DNA from: Paucilactobacillus hokkaidonensis JCM 18461
GTDB taxonomy: Bacteria; Bacillota; Bacilli; Lactobacillales; Lactobacillaceae
NCBI RefSeq assembly: GCF_000829395.1
Contig: NZ_AP014681.1
Coordinates: 17,631-81,630, forward strand
Length of the DNA: 64,000 bases
Direction of reading: 5' to 3'
Made by a program: the position numbers and the translations under genes. Below are positions 1 through 8,397 of the stretch, piece by piece. Every line of letters begins with the position of its first letter. Within the stretch, counting starts at the first letter, position 1. The notes beneath the pieces are model-generated. The model was not told the origin of the DNA and ran no database searches. It saw only the letters and a program-made list of their open reading frames with translations.

Positions 1-2
1 TA

Positions 3-293
3 CCAAGACTACAAGATCCTAAGCAAACTGAAATTGTTATGGTAACGCTACCAGAAGCCACGCCGGTTTATGAATCAATGCGGTTAGATGACGATTTGAA
101 GCGAGCCAGTCTAGCTCATACTTGGTGGGTGGTCAACCAAAGTATGTTGGCAACTCAAACCACTGATCCATGTTTGCTGGCTCGAGTGCAAAGCGAAGTT
201 AAATGGATTGATCAGGTAAAAGAGCTTTCGAATAATCATTTTGCTGTTATGCAATGGCAACCAAATTACGAAAAAACGCTTTTAACGGTTTAA
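3..293 (+). CDS. arsA: Arsenical pump-driving ATPase ArsA, C-terminal part (cut by window edge)
   Basis: The reading frame is open from base 3, so only the last 96 residues are present and the true start lies upstream of the window. The segment resembles the ArsA C-terminus, with a TLPEATPVYE block, a nearby LKRA segment and then VVNQS. ArsA is the cytosolic ATPase that energises arsenite export through ArsB. The Walker A motifs would lie upstream and cannot be checked. arsB starts 42 bases downstream on the same strand, which fits an ars operon. The family call rests on the C-terminal sequence and the neighbours. Confidence 0.85.
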   Translation, partial: PRLQDPKQTEIVMVTLPEATPVYESMRLDDDLKRASLAHTWWVVNQSMLATQTTDPCLLARVQSEVKWIDQVKELSNNHFAVMQWQPNYEKTLLTV

Positions 294-335
294 TTAATTA
301 AAGGAAAAAAATAATTAATCAGTTTAGGAGGTATC

Positions 336-1631
336 ATGCAAGTCTTTTTTGCCGTTGGAATTTTCTTACTCACATTATTATTCGTTATCTGGCAACCTAG
401 AGGATTATCAATTGGATGGACAGCCGTTGGTGGTGCAATTTTAGCATTATTGTTTGGCGTGGTGAGTTTTAAAGATGTTGGAACAGTTACCGGAATTGTC
501 TGGAATGCCACCTTATCTTTCGTGGCTATTATTCTGATTTCACTCATTTTAGATCAAATCGGATTTTTTGAATGGGCCGCCTTACACATGGCTCGCTGGG
601 CAAACGGTCACGGTATTCGCATGTTTATTTTGGTGACCACCTTAGGCGCCGTCGTTGCTGCCCTTTTTGCTAATGATGGGGCTGCTCTGATTCTTACCCC
701 CATTGTTTTAGCAATGGTTCGTGCCTTACACTTTGATGAAAAGCAAGTTTTCCCTTTTATTATTGCCAGTGGCTTTATTGCCGATACCACTTCTTTACCA
801 ATGATTGTTAGTAACTTGGTAAATATTGTCTCTGCAGACTTTTTTGGAATTTCCTTTTCAGCGTATGCGTTAAGAATGTGGATTCCTGATCTATTTTCGC
901 TGTTAGGTAGTATTGGTATCCTGTATCTTTACTTTCGAAAAGCATTGCCACGAAAATTTGATGCCACTCAGGTTGCGGAACCCAGTTCTGCACTAAAAGA
1001 TCAGCGACTTTTCAAGTTTTCATGGGTCGTCTTAATCCTCCTATTGATTGGTTACTTTAGTAGCGGTTTCTTAGGAATCCCCGTCTCCTTTATCGCACTG
1101 AGTATTGCGGCTATTTTTCTGATAGTTGGTCAAATAAGTTCCCATGTTAATGCGATGGCAGCGATTAAAGGAGCTCCTTGGAACATTGTCTTTTTCTCAA
1201 TCGGTATGTATGTCGTAGTCTACGGCCTTCAGAACGTTGGTCTAACAACATTATTATCAGGTGTCATTACCGAAATCGCAAAAGGTGGTCGGTTTGCTGC
1301 CACAATGGGCATGGGCTACTTAGCAGCACTTTTATCGTCATTAATGAATAACATGCCGACCGTCATGATTAATGCACTATCAATCAAAGGCGCTGACGTT
1401 TCAGGGCTCATCCATCATACGTTAGTGTACGCAAACATAATCGGCTCAGATTTGGGACCTAAGATTACCCCAATTGGCTCTTTGGCTACATTAGTCTGGC
1501 TACATGTGTTAGCTCAAAAGGGAGTTAAAATTAAATGGGGGACTTATTTTAAAATTGGAATTGTAACCACGATCCCAGTGTTGTTTATTACCCTATGTGG
1601 CCTCTGGTTATCATTATCGATTTTTGGTTAG
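336..1631 (+). CDS. arsB: Arsenite efflux membrane protein ArsB
   Basis: A 431-residue polytopic membrane protein, the usual ArsB length of about 430. It extrudes arsenite and antimonite across the cytoplasmic membrane, alone or coupled to ArsA. The sequence alternates hydrophobic helices with short loops and carries the family blocks [28 protein letters not shown] and [14 protein letters not shown] strong ribosome site (TAGGAGGT) precedes the ATG. It sits between arsA and arsD, so the order here is arsA-arsB-arsD-arsC. No arsR is visible; it may lie upstream of the window. Confidence 0.95.
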   Translation: MQVFFAVGIFLLTLLFVIWQPRGLSIGWTAVGGAILALLFGVVSFKDVGTVTGIVWNATLSFVAIILISLILDQIGFFEWAALHMARWANGHGIRMFILVTTLGAVVAALFANDGAALILTPIVLAMVRALHFDEKQVFPFIIASGFIADTTSLPMIVSNLVNIVSADFFGISFSAYALRMWIPDLFSLLGSIGILYLYFRKALPRKFDATQVAEPSSALKDQRLFKFSWVVLILLLIGYFSSGFLGIPVSFIALSIAAIFLIVGQISSHVNAMAAIKGAPWNIVFFSIGMYVVVYGLQNVGLTTLLSGVITEIAKGGRFAATMGMGYLAALLSSLMNNMPTVMINALSIKGADVSGLIHHTLVYANIIGSDLGPKITPIGSLATLVWLHVLAQKGVKIKWGTYFKIGIVTTIPVLFITLCGLWLSLSIFG

Positions 1632-1667
1632 AAAATATAAATCACAATTACTTTGGAGATGAATAGA

Positions 1668-2003
1668 ATGAAAAAAATAGAGCTTTTTGAACCAGCAATG
1701 TGTTGTTCAACCGGTGTTTGTGGTCCCAGCGTTGATAAGGAATTGATTCAAACAACGGCCATTCAGCGGTATGTCAGTGTGAATGCACAGGGGCAGGCCA
1801 TGTTCATTCGTCGTAATTTAGCCCAGAACCCCGATGCCTTTGTTCGAAATCCGATTGTTGCCCAAGAACTAAAACGTCAGGGTATAAATGCTTTACCAAT
1901 TACGTTAGTGGATGGTCAGTTGGTAAAAACCGGTGAATACCCAACCATTAACGAGTTTAGCAGTTACTTAGACATGGATTTAGTAGCTGCTTTGGTTCAC
2001 TAA
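1668..2003 (+). CDS. arsD: Arsenic metallochaperone ArsD
   Basis: A 111-residue cytosolic protein that binds arsenite and passes it to ArsA. The start is the ATG at 1668, ten bases after GGAG at 1655-1658, rather than the in-frame TTG at 1653 inside that site. Residues Cys12, Cys13 and Cys18 in MCCSTGVCG are the As(III)-binding cysteines of the family. ArsD also acts as a weak repressor in other bacteria, and no separate ArsR is seen here. It follows arsB by 36 bases and precedes arsC by 19, so co-transcription is likely. Confidence 0.93.
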   Translation: MKKIELFEPAMCCSTGVCGPSVDKELIQTTAIQRYVSVNAQGQAMFIRRNLAQNPDAFVRNPIVAQELKRQGINALPITLVDGQLVKTGEYPTINEFSSYLDMDLVAALVH

Positions 2004-2022
2004 TAGTTTAGATGGAGGATTA

Positions 2023-2442
2023 ATGATGACACAAATTTATTTTCTATGTACTGGAAATGCTTGTCGAAGTCAAATGGCTGAAGGATTCGCTAAAAAAATT
2101 TTAGGCAATGATTGGCGCGTTGCCAGTGCGGGAGTCGAGGTGCATGGCTTGAATCCATTGGCTGTTAAAGTTATGGCTGAAAAAGGAATAGATATTTCCC
2201 AGCAAACATCAAAGTTAATTGATCCCGATTATTTGCTTCACAGTGACCTAGTTGTCACCTTATGTGGAGACGCTCGTGATCGCTGTCCAGTCACCCCACC
2301 AACGGTCAAGAAAAAGCATTGGCCACTTCCAGACCCGGCTTTAGCAGCTGGATCCGAACAGGATAGAATAGTAGTTTTTCGGAAGGTCAGAGATCAAATT
2401 GAGCAGCAGATTATTGACTTAGCAAAAGTCGGTAACCTCTGA
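2023..2442 (+). CDS. arsC: Thioredoxin-coupled arsenate reductase ArsC (low-molecular-weight phosphatase fold)
   Basis: A 139-residue enzyme that reduces arsenate to arsenite. The N-terminus carries the phosphatase-like loop CX5R (Cys9 to Arg15, CTGNACR). The two further redox cysteines, Cys81 and Cys88 in [10 protein letters not shown], match the three-cysteine relay of the pI258 thioredoxin-linked type rather than the glutaredoxin-linked type. GGAGG lies just before a tandem ATG-ATG. It is the last gene of the ars operon; the sequence after it has no link to arsenic. Confidence 0.95.
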   Translation: MMTQIYFLCTGNACRSQMAEGFAKKILGNDWRVASAGVEVHGLNPLAVKVMAEKGIDISQQTSKLIDPDYLLHSDLVVTLCGDARDRCPVTPPTVKKKHWPLPDPALAAGSEQDRIVVFRKVRDQIEQQIIDLAKVGNL

Positions 2443-2565
2443 GGAATCAGTAGGTCCGTAACCAATACGAATTTTAAAATAGCGGTAGAAAACCGTATAT
2501 TCAGATAACAAACATTCTGAGTGTTCGGCTTCCTACCGCTACTTTTCGTATGGATGTTCCATTAA
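2443..2565. other. Junction between ars operon and prophage fragment
   Basis: No gene is seen. An 8-base inverted repeat (AGCGGTAG at 2481-2488 and CTACCGCT at 2533-2540) with a 44-base loop lies here. It may be a weak terminator or remnant of an element end. The phage reading frame downstream becomes open after a stop at 2563-2565. Confidence 0.3.
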
Positions 2566-3204
2566 CCCCTGAATGAACTCAAACAGCAGTATATCGATGG
2601 CTATAATAATTCAAGCCCTAATAAACTATCAACAGTTCCAGATAAAGTAGCCAATCAAGCTGAGTATTCTCAACGAATTTGGGTGCATGGCGACGTCATG
2701 ACGACACGAATGAAAGAAACCCTGAACAAGGGTTTGAGTCGCCGCATGAAAAAATCAGACATCAATAAAATGACCCGCAGTATTCCTCAAAGCGGTGATC
2801 GAATTGATGACAATTTAGCAACGCCTATGAACCAAATGCTATCCAGAATTTATACGTTAACAACTAATGAAGCTATACGCAATAGCAACGGTGGTAAGAA
2901 TAGAGCGTATGATCAACAGAATGTTCAGTATGTGATGTGGTTAACCGAGGAAGATGATCGTGTTTGTGATATTTGTGAACCACTTGATAGACAAACATTT
3001 GCCTATGGACAAGCACCGATTCCAGTCACGGATACTCATCCAAGGTGTCGTTGCCAGCTGGTAGCCTGTGATGAAGATGGGAATCTGCTGTCTGGTGAAC
3101 TGATAGGGTATTTAAGGAACAAAAAAAGCCCACTTAGTTTAAAACTAAGTGGGTCAGGAATATTATTAATTGGCTTCGCTCACAACAAAGTCGAGGGGTG
3201 CTAA
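2566..3204 (+). pseudogene. Phage minor head protein (SPP1 gp7 / Mu F-like), 5'-truncated
   Basis: The frame is open from 2566 but has no start or ribosome site, so the N-terminal part of the head morphogenesis protein is missing. Diagnostic is the C-terminal block: DDRVCDICEPLD followed by TDTHPRCRC, the cysteine/histidine signature of SPP1 gp7-type proteins that associate with the portal and procapsid. After about 3115 the reading frame runs into the terminator of the opposite-strand glsB cassette, so the final 25 or so residues are probably not native. Scaffold and capsid genes follow at 3849 and 4510, the usual phage order. It is inactive as seen. Confidence 0.8.
3121..3153 (-). terminator. 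Intrinsic terminator of the glsB cassette
   Basis: A perfect inverted repeat, CCCACTTAGTTT (3129-3140) against AAACTAAGTGGG (3142-3153), is followed on the minus strand by a run of seven T. It lies about 100 bases past the glsB stop and inside the 3' end of the phage minor-head frame. Confidence 0.8.
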
Positions 3205-3254
3205 CTAAGTTAGCATCTATAATTAATATAAGAACCTTAAATGAAGCTTAAAAA

Positions 3255-3503
3255 CTAATTCTTTGATTTACCGACAAAGAAAGAAACTACAGCAACAACA
3301 ACTACTGCTCCAATAATTGAAGGAATAATTGCCATTCCGGCTAATTGAGGGCCCCAAGATCCGAGTATAGCTTCTCCAATAGAGGAACCAACTAATCCGG
3401 CAACAATATTAGCAATCCACCCCATTGATTTTCCTTTGCTAGTAATTGCTCCAGCAATAGCACCAATGATGGCACCAATAATTAAAACCCATAACCAATG
3501 CAT
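3255..3503 (-). CDS. GlsB/YeaQ/YmgE family stress-response membrane protein
   Basis: An 82-residue, glycine- and alanine-rich membrane protein of the family formerly called transglycosylase-associated. It has three hydrophobic segments and the repeated GAIIGAIAGAIT pattern near the start. Family members are linked to envelope stress, often next to asp23/gls24. It shares most positions with the second copy at 36844-37095. AGAGGATG precedes the ATG. It forms a two-gene unit with the 43-residue ORF upstream, with its own promoter and terminator, placed between two phage head genes on the opposite strand. The biochemical role is unknown. Confidence 0.88.
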   Translation of the reverse strand: MHWLWVLIIGAIIGAIAGAITSKGKSMGWIANIVAGLVGSSIGEAILGSWGPQLAGMAIIPSIIGAVVVVAVVSFFVGKSKN

Positions 3504-3509
3504 AAAACA

Positions 3510-3641
3510 TCATCCTCTCTTATTTTTCGAAGGATGTTTTTTAGATTTGTTATAATTTTGAATTTCTTTAAAAATGGCTAATAAAAGTTGAGATATAGAA
3601 ATGATAATTGATATTTTTGACCAAAGTCCAAATCTTTTCAT
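3510..3641 (-). CDS. Small single-helix membrane protein upstream of glsB
   Basis: A 43-residue ORF with an ideal ribosome site (GGAGG, seven bases before ATG). Residues 10-24 are hydrophobic and the C-terminal half is strongly basic (many Lys and Asn), suggesting a membrane anchor with a cytosolic basic tail. Its stop overlaps the ribosome site of glsB, so the two are likely translated together. I do not recognise a family. The second glsB module (36.7-37.1 kb) also has a one-helix small protein beside it, but with a different sequence. Confidence 0.6.
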   Translation of the reverse strand: MKRFGLWSKISIIISISQLLLAIFKEIQNYNKSKKHPSKNKRG

Positions 3642-3682
3642 ATGAAATCCTCCATTATCTAAATTGCATCCTTCTAAATCTA

Positions 3683-3711
3683 ATTATAGGCAATTGAATA
3701 TTTGCATACAA
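3683..3711 (-). promoter_or_regulatory. Promoter of the glsB cassette
   Basis: On the minus strand, TTGTAT (3711-3706), a 17-base spacer and a consensus TATAAT (3688-3683) lie about 40 bases upstream of the 43-residue ORF. This gives the cassette independent transcription, opposite to the phage genes. Confidence 0.65.
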
Positions 3712-3848
3712 GTTATTCGATTGTGCCATTCTTTTTAAAATAGGAATTTTTGATTTGCCTTTTTTCTCAATTACAGGCGTTAAAGAATAATCGATTTAAT
3801 TATTGCACTTACAAACAATTTAGTCTGCGGACTTAAAAAGGAGTTTTG

Positions 3849-4497
3849 ATGATGAGAACAAATTTGCAATTTTTTGCTGATCCTAACCCAGAACCTAAGC
3901 CAAACGATTCCAACCCAAATCCTGATGGTAAAAATCAAAAGCCAGCTGGCAAGACCTACACACAGGATGATATTGGAAAGATGATGGCCTCTAAGGCTAA
4001 AGAAGTAGAAAGCAATCTGCGGGATGATTTTGAAAAGGGAGCTTAAGCAAAAGGAACAAGAATGGCTTGAAAAGGGTGAAAAACGAGCCAGCATGAATGC
4101 TAGTGAGAAGGTCCAAGCCGATTTAGAAGAGCAACGACAAGCCTTAAAAGAACAGCAAGACCGTCTTCAAGAAAAATTAGATGAAGCTGATCGTAAGGAT
4201 GCTTTAGCTGCAACTAAAACTGTTCTAACTGACAAGCACATTCCAGCTGAATTTGCGGAGTTTATTAGTGATGTTAAAGAAGATGTTCGTAACAATAACT
4301 TAGATAAGTTTACAAACTTATTTAACAAAGCAGTTCAGGAAGCTGTTGAAAAGAAAGTTACGGGTAATCAATCACCACAGAATGGCGGTCAACAATTTAA
4401 CGCTTCTATGACACGCGAAGATTTTGCGCAGATGAGCCTTGAAGAGCAGACTAACCTTTATCGTCAAAACCCAGATTTGTACAACAAACTTAAATAG
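3849..4497 (+). pseudogene. Phage capsid scaffolding protein (DUF4355-like), frameshifted
   Basis: Two overlapping frames make one scaffold-like protein: an acidic, proline/asparagine-rich N-terminus from the ATG at 3849 that stops at 4046, and a long charged, coiled-coil body in the next frame up to 4497. An extra G in the GGG run near 4037-4040 explains the break: removing it gives a continuous EKELKQKEQEW sequence. GGAG precedes the first ATG. Scaffolds guide capsid assembly, and the major capsid gene follows 12 bases later. A programmed shift is possible but there is no classical slippery heptamer. Confidence 0.75.
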
Positions 4498-4509
4498 GAG
4501 GTGTAGGTA

Positions 4510-5553
4510 ATGACCGTAATTAACGGAAACCCTACGAATTTTAGTAATTTAATTGAACCAACAGTCTTTCTAGACTGGATCTATCGTCAAAATACTCAAA
4601 CTAATCGATTTGTTCAATCTGGTGTGCTAAAAAACGATCCAGTATTAGGTGGCCGATTGCTTCAACCAGGACGATCAGTTGAGATCCCTGCAATGAATGA
4701 TTTAAGCGGTGATGCAGATGAATGGAATGATACTAACGATATTCAAACTAATGGTGTTGATTCTGCTATGGAATACTGCATTAAGATGTATCAAAGCAAG
4801 TCATTCGGTAATACTGACTGGGGAGATTTAATTTCTGGTGCAAGTACCCAACAGCAGATTGCTAATCGCTTTGGCAACTGGTGGACTCGCCAAGATACAA
4901 AGATTCTTTTAGATACTGTTAAAGCCACTTTTAACAATACTGATATCGCGACTGCCAAGACTTATGGTGTGGGTTCTGAAAAAGAATTATCCGCCTCAGA
5001 CTTTGTTAAAGCACTTGCCCGCATGGGTGATGTAATGGATAACACCTTATCGACATTAGTTGTTAACTCAGCAGCTTATTCAGAAATGCGTGAACAACAA
5101 TTGATTGAATACCTGCAACCTGCTGGCGTAGCTACTCCAATTGCCACTTATCAAGGTATGAGCATCATTCAAGATGATAGCATTCCGGTTGCTTCTGATG
5201 GAACTAGTTATGCACTCATCTTCGGCCCTGGAGCCATTGATTATGCAACTGCTACTCCGACTAATGGCCTAGTTGTTCAACGTGACGAATTTCAAAAGGG
5301 CGGCATGGTAGCCATTATTCAGAAACGAGTAGTTACTTGCCACGTTGCCGGAACAGATGTTGACTTGACTCAAACTAAGCCCGACACTTATTTAGCTGAC
5401 TTGGCAGCGGGAACTAAGCCGTTATTCCAAGTATCCTATGACCCACGTAACATTCAATTAGTTAAATATGGTTTTAAAGTAGGAACTGATTATGTTGTCC
5501 CAACTATCAATTCACCTAAAGCTAAAGCTTCAGAAGCTGTCCAAGATCTATGA
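4510..5553 (+). CDS. Phage major capsid protein, C-terminus replaced by an IS end
   Basis: A 347-residue protein directly after the scaffold gene, with AGGAGGTGTAG before the ATG. Length, position and content (N-terminal FLDWIYRQNTQTNRF, then an NSAAYSEMRE block and a C-terminal QVSYDPRNIQLVKYGF) fit an HK97-type coat protein of Gram-positive siphophages. The last six residues (EAVQDL) and the stop are encoded by the terminal inverted repeat of the IS that starts at 5532, so the native C-terminal end is lost. No tail or packaging genes remain, so it has no obvious function here. Confidence 0.8.
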   Translation: MTVINGNPTNFSNLIEPTVFLDWIYRQNTQTNRFVQSGVLKNDPVLGGRLLQPGRSVEIPAMNDLSGDADEWNDTNDIQTNGVDSAMEYCIKMYQSKSFGNTDWGDLISGASTQQQIANRFGNWWTRQDTKILLDTVKATFNNTDIATAKTYGVGSEKELSASDFVKALARMGDVMDNTLSTLVVNSAAYSEMREQQLIEYLQPAGVATPIATYQGMSIIQDDSIPVASDGTSYALIFGPGAIDYATATPTNGLVVQRDEFQKGGMVAIIQKRVVTCHVAGTDVDLTQTKPDTYLADLAAGTKPLFQVSYDPRNIQLVKYGFKVGTDYVVPTINSPKAKASEAVQDL

Positions 5554-6388
5554 TTTTTGATATACTTCTATGTAAAAATCGAGTTTAAGCTATGAAAAAT
5601 TATCCCAGCAATATTACTCGGCAACAATTTGAATTAATTCGACCAGTTTTAGAAAATTTTCGTAAGCGAACCAAGCCTCGAAAATATTACCTCTACGAGG
5701 TCTTCTGCGCGGTTCTGTATGTCTTGAAAACCGGTTGCCAATGGCGTCAAGTTCCCGGTGATTTCCCAGAATGGCGGTCAGTTTACAACTATTACAAAAT
5801 TTGGTCAACTAAAGTTGAACCAACCGCTGATTCTTTATTGGAACAAGTTTTAAAAAAATTGTCATTGATCGGCGAACTTACCAAGGACGTTCAGCTTTAA
5901 CTTCGTTTATTATCGTGGACGCTCAGAGCGTCAAAAACACTGCCACTGCTGAAAACAAAGGTTACGATGCCGGTAAGAAAATCTCGGGAATTAAGCGCCA
6001 TCTGGCAGTTGATATCCATGGCTTTCCGCAGGCCATTCACATGACGCGAGCGAACGTCTCTGATCGAGACGGGGCCAGTGCAATGATCACTTTACATGCC
6101 ATGCATTTACGCCAGGTTCAAAATGTCTTAGTTGATGGTGGTTATTCAGGCGTTAATTTTCAGCTCGATGTGGCAAGTAATTTAAACGCAACCGTGCAGG
6201 TTGCGAAGCGTAATGAGTTGCATCGATTCAAAGTCATACCCCAACGTTGGGTAGTCGAACGCTCCTTTAGTTGGTTAGAGAATTGTCGGCGACTTTGGAA
6301 AAATTGTGAGCGTCAATTAACCACCAGTCTGCAAATGGTCGTTTTGGCGTTTTTAGCACTATTACTCAAGAGATTTTAGACAGCCTCT
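5532..6388 (+). mobile_element. IS5-family element (IS1031/IS427-like), copy 1
   Basis: An 857-base element bounded by imperfect 18-base inverted repeats (AGAAGCTGTCCAAGATCT on the left; the complement of AGAGGCTGTCTAAAATCT on the right). It is nearly identical to the copy at 46677-47533 and exactly the same length. The flanks (TC and AA) are not a duplicated TA, unlike the other copy, which suggests rearrangement after insertion. It truncates the capsid gene on the left and an ISL3-type transposase on the right. Confidence 0.85.
5592..6379 (+). CDS. IS5-family transposase (two overlapping frames, probable -1 frameshift)
   Basis: The first frame (5592-5900) carries the N-terminal domain with [24 protein letters not shown] sequence. 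The second frame (5915-6379 plus upstream in-frame sequence) carries the DDE catalytic part, including [18 protein letters not shown] and the [20 protein letters not shown]-terminal motif. A run of seven A near 5849-5855 (TTTTAAAAAAATTG) is a typical -1 slippery site. A shift there joins the frames into one protein of about 260 residues. The same arrangement occurs in the copies at 45.9 and 46.7 kb. Confidence 0.8.
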
Positions 6389-6520
6389 AAGCTCTGCCTG
6401 GATGACCAAATACTTTTTGCGACCCGAGCCCCGACCATGAAATTCCTCACGAGTACCGAACACCTGAATGTTTGTGTCTGTAATTCCCAGTAATTTAAGT
6501 GTATTATCTAGTTGAGACAT
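6389..6520 (-). pseudogene. ISL3-family transposase, N-terminal remnant
   Basis: From the ATG at 6520 the minus strand reads [13 protein letters not shown] and continues for about 44 residues to [11 protein letters not shown], where the IS5-family element cuts it. The start matches the N-terminus of lactobacillar ISL3 transposases. The zinc-finger and DDE domains are gone. The non-coding bases to about 6655, including GGCCC/GGGCC hairpin sequence, are probably the end of the same element. Confidence 0.6.
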
Positions 6521-6709
6521 CTATTCCTACCCCGCTTATCTTGAGTTTCGTCGCTTAAAGCATAGCACTAGGGAGGCTTAGATGCCTTTTTTTGTTATCA
6601 AAAAGGGCCTAGTACTTTTGGAATGGAAATACTTTCCAACACCAAAAATTCTAGACCCTGTCGGAGTCTAAAACATGATAAGATTTAGTCAATTAGGAGA
6701 ATAAAAATC

Positions 6710-7879
6710 GTGAAAATCAAATTTCTTACTAAAAAATTTTTTAGACCGAGACTATCTGAATTTATCTCTGTTCAAACTGATAACTTTTTGAGAAAATTAA
6801 AGCCGAGACCGTTTTTTACAAAATATATCGAGCAAGTTTTCAGAAAGAACGTTGAACCTAACGTTAGCCAAAATTGCTTGACTTTATCGGTTCTAACGGA
6901 CACTCATGAAAAAGCTGTTGCCAGTTCATCGTACTATGGTCTCAACGGTGTAAGGCATATTATTGAAGCCAATAAGGCTTGCGATTCATTGCCAGTGGAT
7001 TACAATATTCATTTAGGCGATTTGATCGACGGTAGTGATAAGCCAGAGATCAGTCGAGGATTGTTACAATTCACGATGGAAAATTACCAAAATAGCCAGC
7101 GTCCTTTTTATGTGCTGGAAGGTAATCACGATGAAAATGATAAGTATGATGAACACAAATTTATTACTTCAGCCTCATTTAGACGTGACGACTACTATAA
7201 TTTGGTAACGAAACATGATTTCGAACAACCTGAGATCAAACGCTTGAGTCTTGGTTCCAAAGTTGCTTGGATCGATAAAGGGGATATTCGAGTAATTTTC
7301 TTGAATACGAGCGATATTCCCTATATCCTAAATGGCGGGACCAAGAAGTACGACTTCAAAAAAGTCCGTGGTATCCGCGAGCAACAGATCGAAGATTTAA
7401 TATCTATTTTAGAAAAGACAATTGATAAGCATGTCGTAGTTTTTGGCCATGCTAATTTGATCAGTCAAAGTGGTCGTTCAGCTTTGAACTTCAACGGTGA
7501 CTTAGTTCAGAAGATTTTTACTAGCTTTAATAATAAGGATTCTGGACAACTTAAAAATGAATTATCCGGTGATTTTGGAGTTAATGTTCGCTATAACTTT
7601 ACTGATACCGGTATTTCGACCATATCGAATTATATTTGTGGACACATGCATTATGAAAAGCACTACAAAGTTAATGGGATTAATCATATAATATTAAATT
7701 GTTCGGCCTTAATGGGTAAAAAACATGGCGTAACGACTGATTATAATAAAAAATGGGATCGCCGATATAATGAGATTTCCGAATTAGCTGGATATTTCAT
7801 TAATATCAATCCCGACAAAATGTTGCTCCAAATATTTGGATATGGTGCAGCAACCAGATTCGTAAGTTTTGAAATTTAA
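6710..7879 (+). CDS. Calcineurin-like metallophosphoesterase
   Basis: A 389-residue protein with the five-block metal-binding pattern: DTH (Asp64, His66), GD (Asp104), GNHDE (Asn139, His140), GHAN near residue 248 and GHMHYEKH near residue 312. These residues bind two metal ions in phosphoesterases; the substrate cannot be deduced. The start is GTG, with TAGGAG nine bases upstream. The N-terminal 50 residues are basic and not conserved-looking. It has no signal peptide, so it is probably cytosolic. It is followed 11 bases later by an asnB fragment, so the pair may come from a surface-polysaccharide or nucleotide-sugar locus (inference). Confidence 0.8.
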   Translation: MKIKFLTKKFFRPRLSEFISVQTDNFLRKLKPRPFFTKYIEQVFRKNVEPNVSQNCLTLSVLTDTHEKAVASSSYYGLNGVRHIIEANKACDSLPVDYNIHLGDLIDGSDKPEISRGLLQFTMENYQNSQRPFYVLEGNHDENDKYDEHKFITSASFRRDDYYNLVTKHDFEQPEIKRLSLGSKVAWIDKGDIRVIFLNTSDIPYILNGGTKKYDFKKVRGIREQQIEDLISILEKTIDKHVVVFGHANLISQSGRSALNFNGDLVQKIFTSFNNKDSGQLKNELSGDFGVNVRYNFTDTGISTISNYICGHMHYEKHYKVNGINHIILNCSALMGKKHGVTTDYNKKWDRRYNEISELAGYFININPDKMLLQIFGYGAATRFVSFEI

Positions 7880-7890
7880 GGAGAATTAAT

Positions 7891-8349
7891 ATGTGCGGTA
7901 TCGTCGGTTTCGTAGACAAGAAGATTGCTGACAAAAAGCCAGTTATAGAAGCTATGATGGATACGATCAAACATCGTGGTCCAAATAGTTCGGGGGAATT
8001 AGTTAATGAGGATACGGCGCTAGGATTTCGTCGATTGAGTATCATTGATATCAACAGTGGTATGCAACCTATTTACAATGAAGATAAATCAAAAGCAGTA
8101 ATTTTTAACGGAGAAATTTATAACTACCAAGGTATTAGAGAAGAATTGATCAACAAGGGTCATACTTTTACTACCGAAACAGATACAGAAGTATTGTTAC
8201 ATGGTTTTGAAGAGTGGGGAATGGAAGAATTACTTAAGAAAATTCGGAAGTTGGTCGTTGCGACCAATGGGATTCCTGAGGCAATTTTAGCCGCAGTGGT
8301 GGCACCACTGATCTGTACACCACTATTGCGGTTCCGCAAACAGCGCTAA
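7891..8349 (+). pseudogene. asnB glutaminase domain fragment fused to an ECF-transporter-like tail
   Basis: Residues 1 to about 119 are the N-terminal amidotransferase domain of asparagine synthase AsnB: MCGIVGF with the catalytic Cys2, HRGPNSSG, FNGEIYNY and the TETDTEVLLHGFEEWG block. The synthetase domain is missing. From about base 8248 the frame continues into KLVVATNGIPEAILAAVVA and LRFRKQR, resembling the last helix of an ECF transporter S component. A deletion therefore joined two unrelated genes in frame. The fusion has a good ribosome site (AAGGAG) and could be translated, but it lacks the activity of either parent. Confidence 0.75.
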
Positions 8350-8353
8350 ATAA

Positions 8354-8395
8354 AAGACGTAACATTGGATGTAATTTCCAGTGTTGCGTCTTTTT
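8354..8395. terminator. Bidirectional terminator between the asnB chimera and degV
   Basis: A 15-base stem (AAGACGTAACATTGG with CCAGTGTTGCGTCTT, two G-T pairs) has T runs on the plus strand and A runs before it, so it can end transcription from both converging genes. Confidence 0.75.
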
Positions 8396-8397
8396 AG

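Noticed and set aside
3849..4497. Programmed frameshift in the phage scaffold gene
   Set aside because: The break lies at a GGG run without a slippery heptamer or stimulatory structure; a simple insertion is more likely.
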